From JAPPOI01 sp028818055 (GTDB lineage Bacteria > Pseudomonadota > Alphaproteobacteria > Rhodobacterales > Rhodobacteraceae), in the NCBI GenBank assembly GCA_965267405.1, contig OZ253954.1, forward strand, positions 2,790,001 to 2,854,000: DNA of 64,000 nucleotides. Direction: 5' to 3'. Under the pieces are notes generated by a model. It was not told the DNA's origin. It worked only from the letters and a program-made list of their open reading frames with translations, and did not search any database. Each line of letters opens with the position of its first letter. The first letter of the stretch is position 1. Position numbers and translations under genes: made by a program. This document shows, piece by piece, positions 63,978-64,000 of this stretch.

Positions 63978-64000
63978 GGCGCCCCAACAAGGGCGCCTTT
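63978..64000 (+). terminator. Terminator downstream of the LysR gene
   Basis: GGCGCCC (63978-63984), a 6-base loop, GGGCGCC (63991-63997), then T-run cut by the window end. An A-run on the left side would let it work in both directions. Confidence 0.75.

Overview
The window looks like chromosome from an alphaproteobacterium of the Roseobacter group (Rhodobacteraceae). This is inferred from the gene set: a GapR-type nucleoid protein, an ScfR-like short-chain fatty acyl regulator beside a symporter-type histidine kinase, TRAP/TAXI and Liv-type uptake systems, a gmaS-mgsABC methylamine cluster, and a nirK-pseudoazurin-nirV denitrification block. Genes are dense, on both strands, and mostly metabolic or transport functions for small organic nitrogen and carbon compounds.

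Layout. 1-4019: a branched-chain amino acid/amide type ABC transporter (livG cut by the window edge, livM, livH, Tat-exported binding protein). 4251-8979: a sensory unit made of an XRE/ScfR-like regulator, a stand-alone receiver, a small membrane protein and a large SSS-family histidine kinase. 9214-15497: ArsR regulator, beta-oxidation multifunctional enzyme with a decayed dehydrogenase half, gapR, an iron-type ABC permease and tRNA-Thr(UGU). 16109-19584: nirV, nirK, pseudoazurin, a DUF1858 protein and an NnrR/Dnr-type regulator, with an FNR-family operator in the divergent promoter. 19656-30014: phytanoyl-CoA dioxygenase-like protein, universal stress protein, fused TRAP permease, TAXI binding protein and an RpiR regulator, facing a dimethylglycine/sarcosine dehydrogenase-like enzyme, a BKACE enzyme and a class III aminotransferase. 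Two matching TGARAC-N4-GTTTCA operators lie in the shared promoter. 30005-34883: XRE-cupin regulator, gmaS and mgsCBA, i.e. the first half of the N-methylglutamate pathway of methylamine use. 35018-41888: kynureninase, LysR regulator, sulfatase-superfamily hydrolase, MDR oxidoreductase, MFS transporter and a SnoaL-like protein.

41938-56131 is a mobile island of about 14.2 kb that has split dusA. The native dusA start and first codons remain at 41896-41952. The rest of dusA, fused to an N-terminus supplied by the element, is at 56039-57076. Both junctions carry GCTCC(A/T)ATGATGGAT. The tyrosine integrase at 54839-55951 lies next to the right junction, and the same 9-bp arm-type motif (GAGTCATAC) occurs at both ends. 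The island carries a PrtN-like protein, a translationally coupled run of seven small genes, a large primase/helicase-like replication protein with an 11-copy iteron array, a serine recombinase, a membrane-anchored thermonuclease, and a three-gene cargo of vWA protein, PP2C phosphatase and a kinase ending in helix-hairpin-helix and zinc-finger modules. That cargo matches the TerY-P phosphorylation triad known from tellurium-resistance-like stress and conflict systems, but no other Ter gene is present. No phage structural or conjugation genes are seen, so a satellite-like or plasmid-like integrative element fits best.

57073-64000 is chromosome again: a second phytanoyl-CoA dioxygenase-like gene, a cobalt-type nitrile hydratase (alpha, beta, accessory protein), an AraC regulator facing a short-chain dehydrogenase, a DUF481 outer-membrane protein, a small lipoprotein and a LysR regulator.

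The most notable items are the intact anatomy of the dusA island, its TerY-P triad, its iteron-bearing replication region with a three-way-junction structured element, and the multifunctional beta-oxidation protein that has lost its dehydrogenase signature residues.
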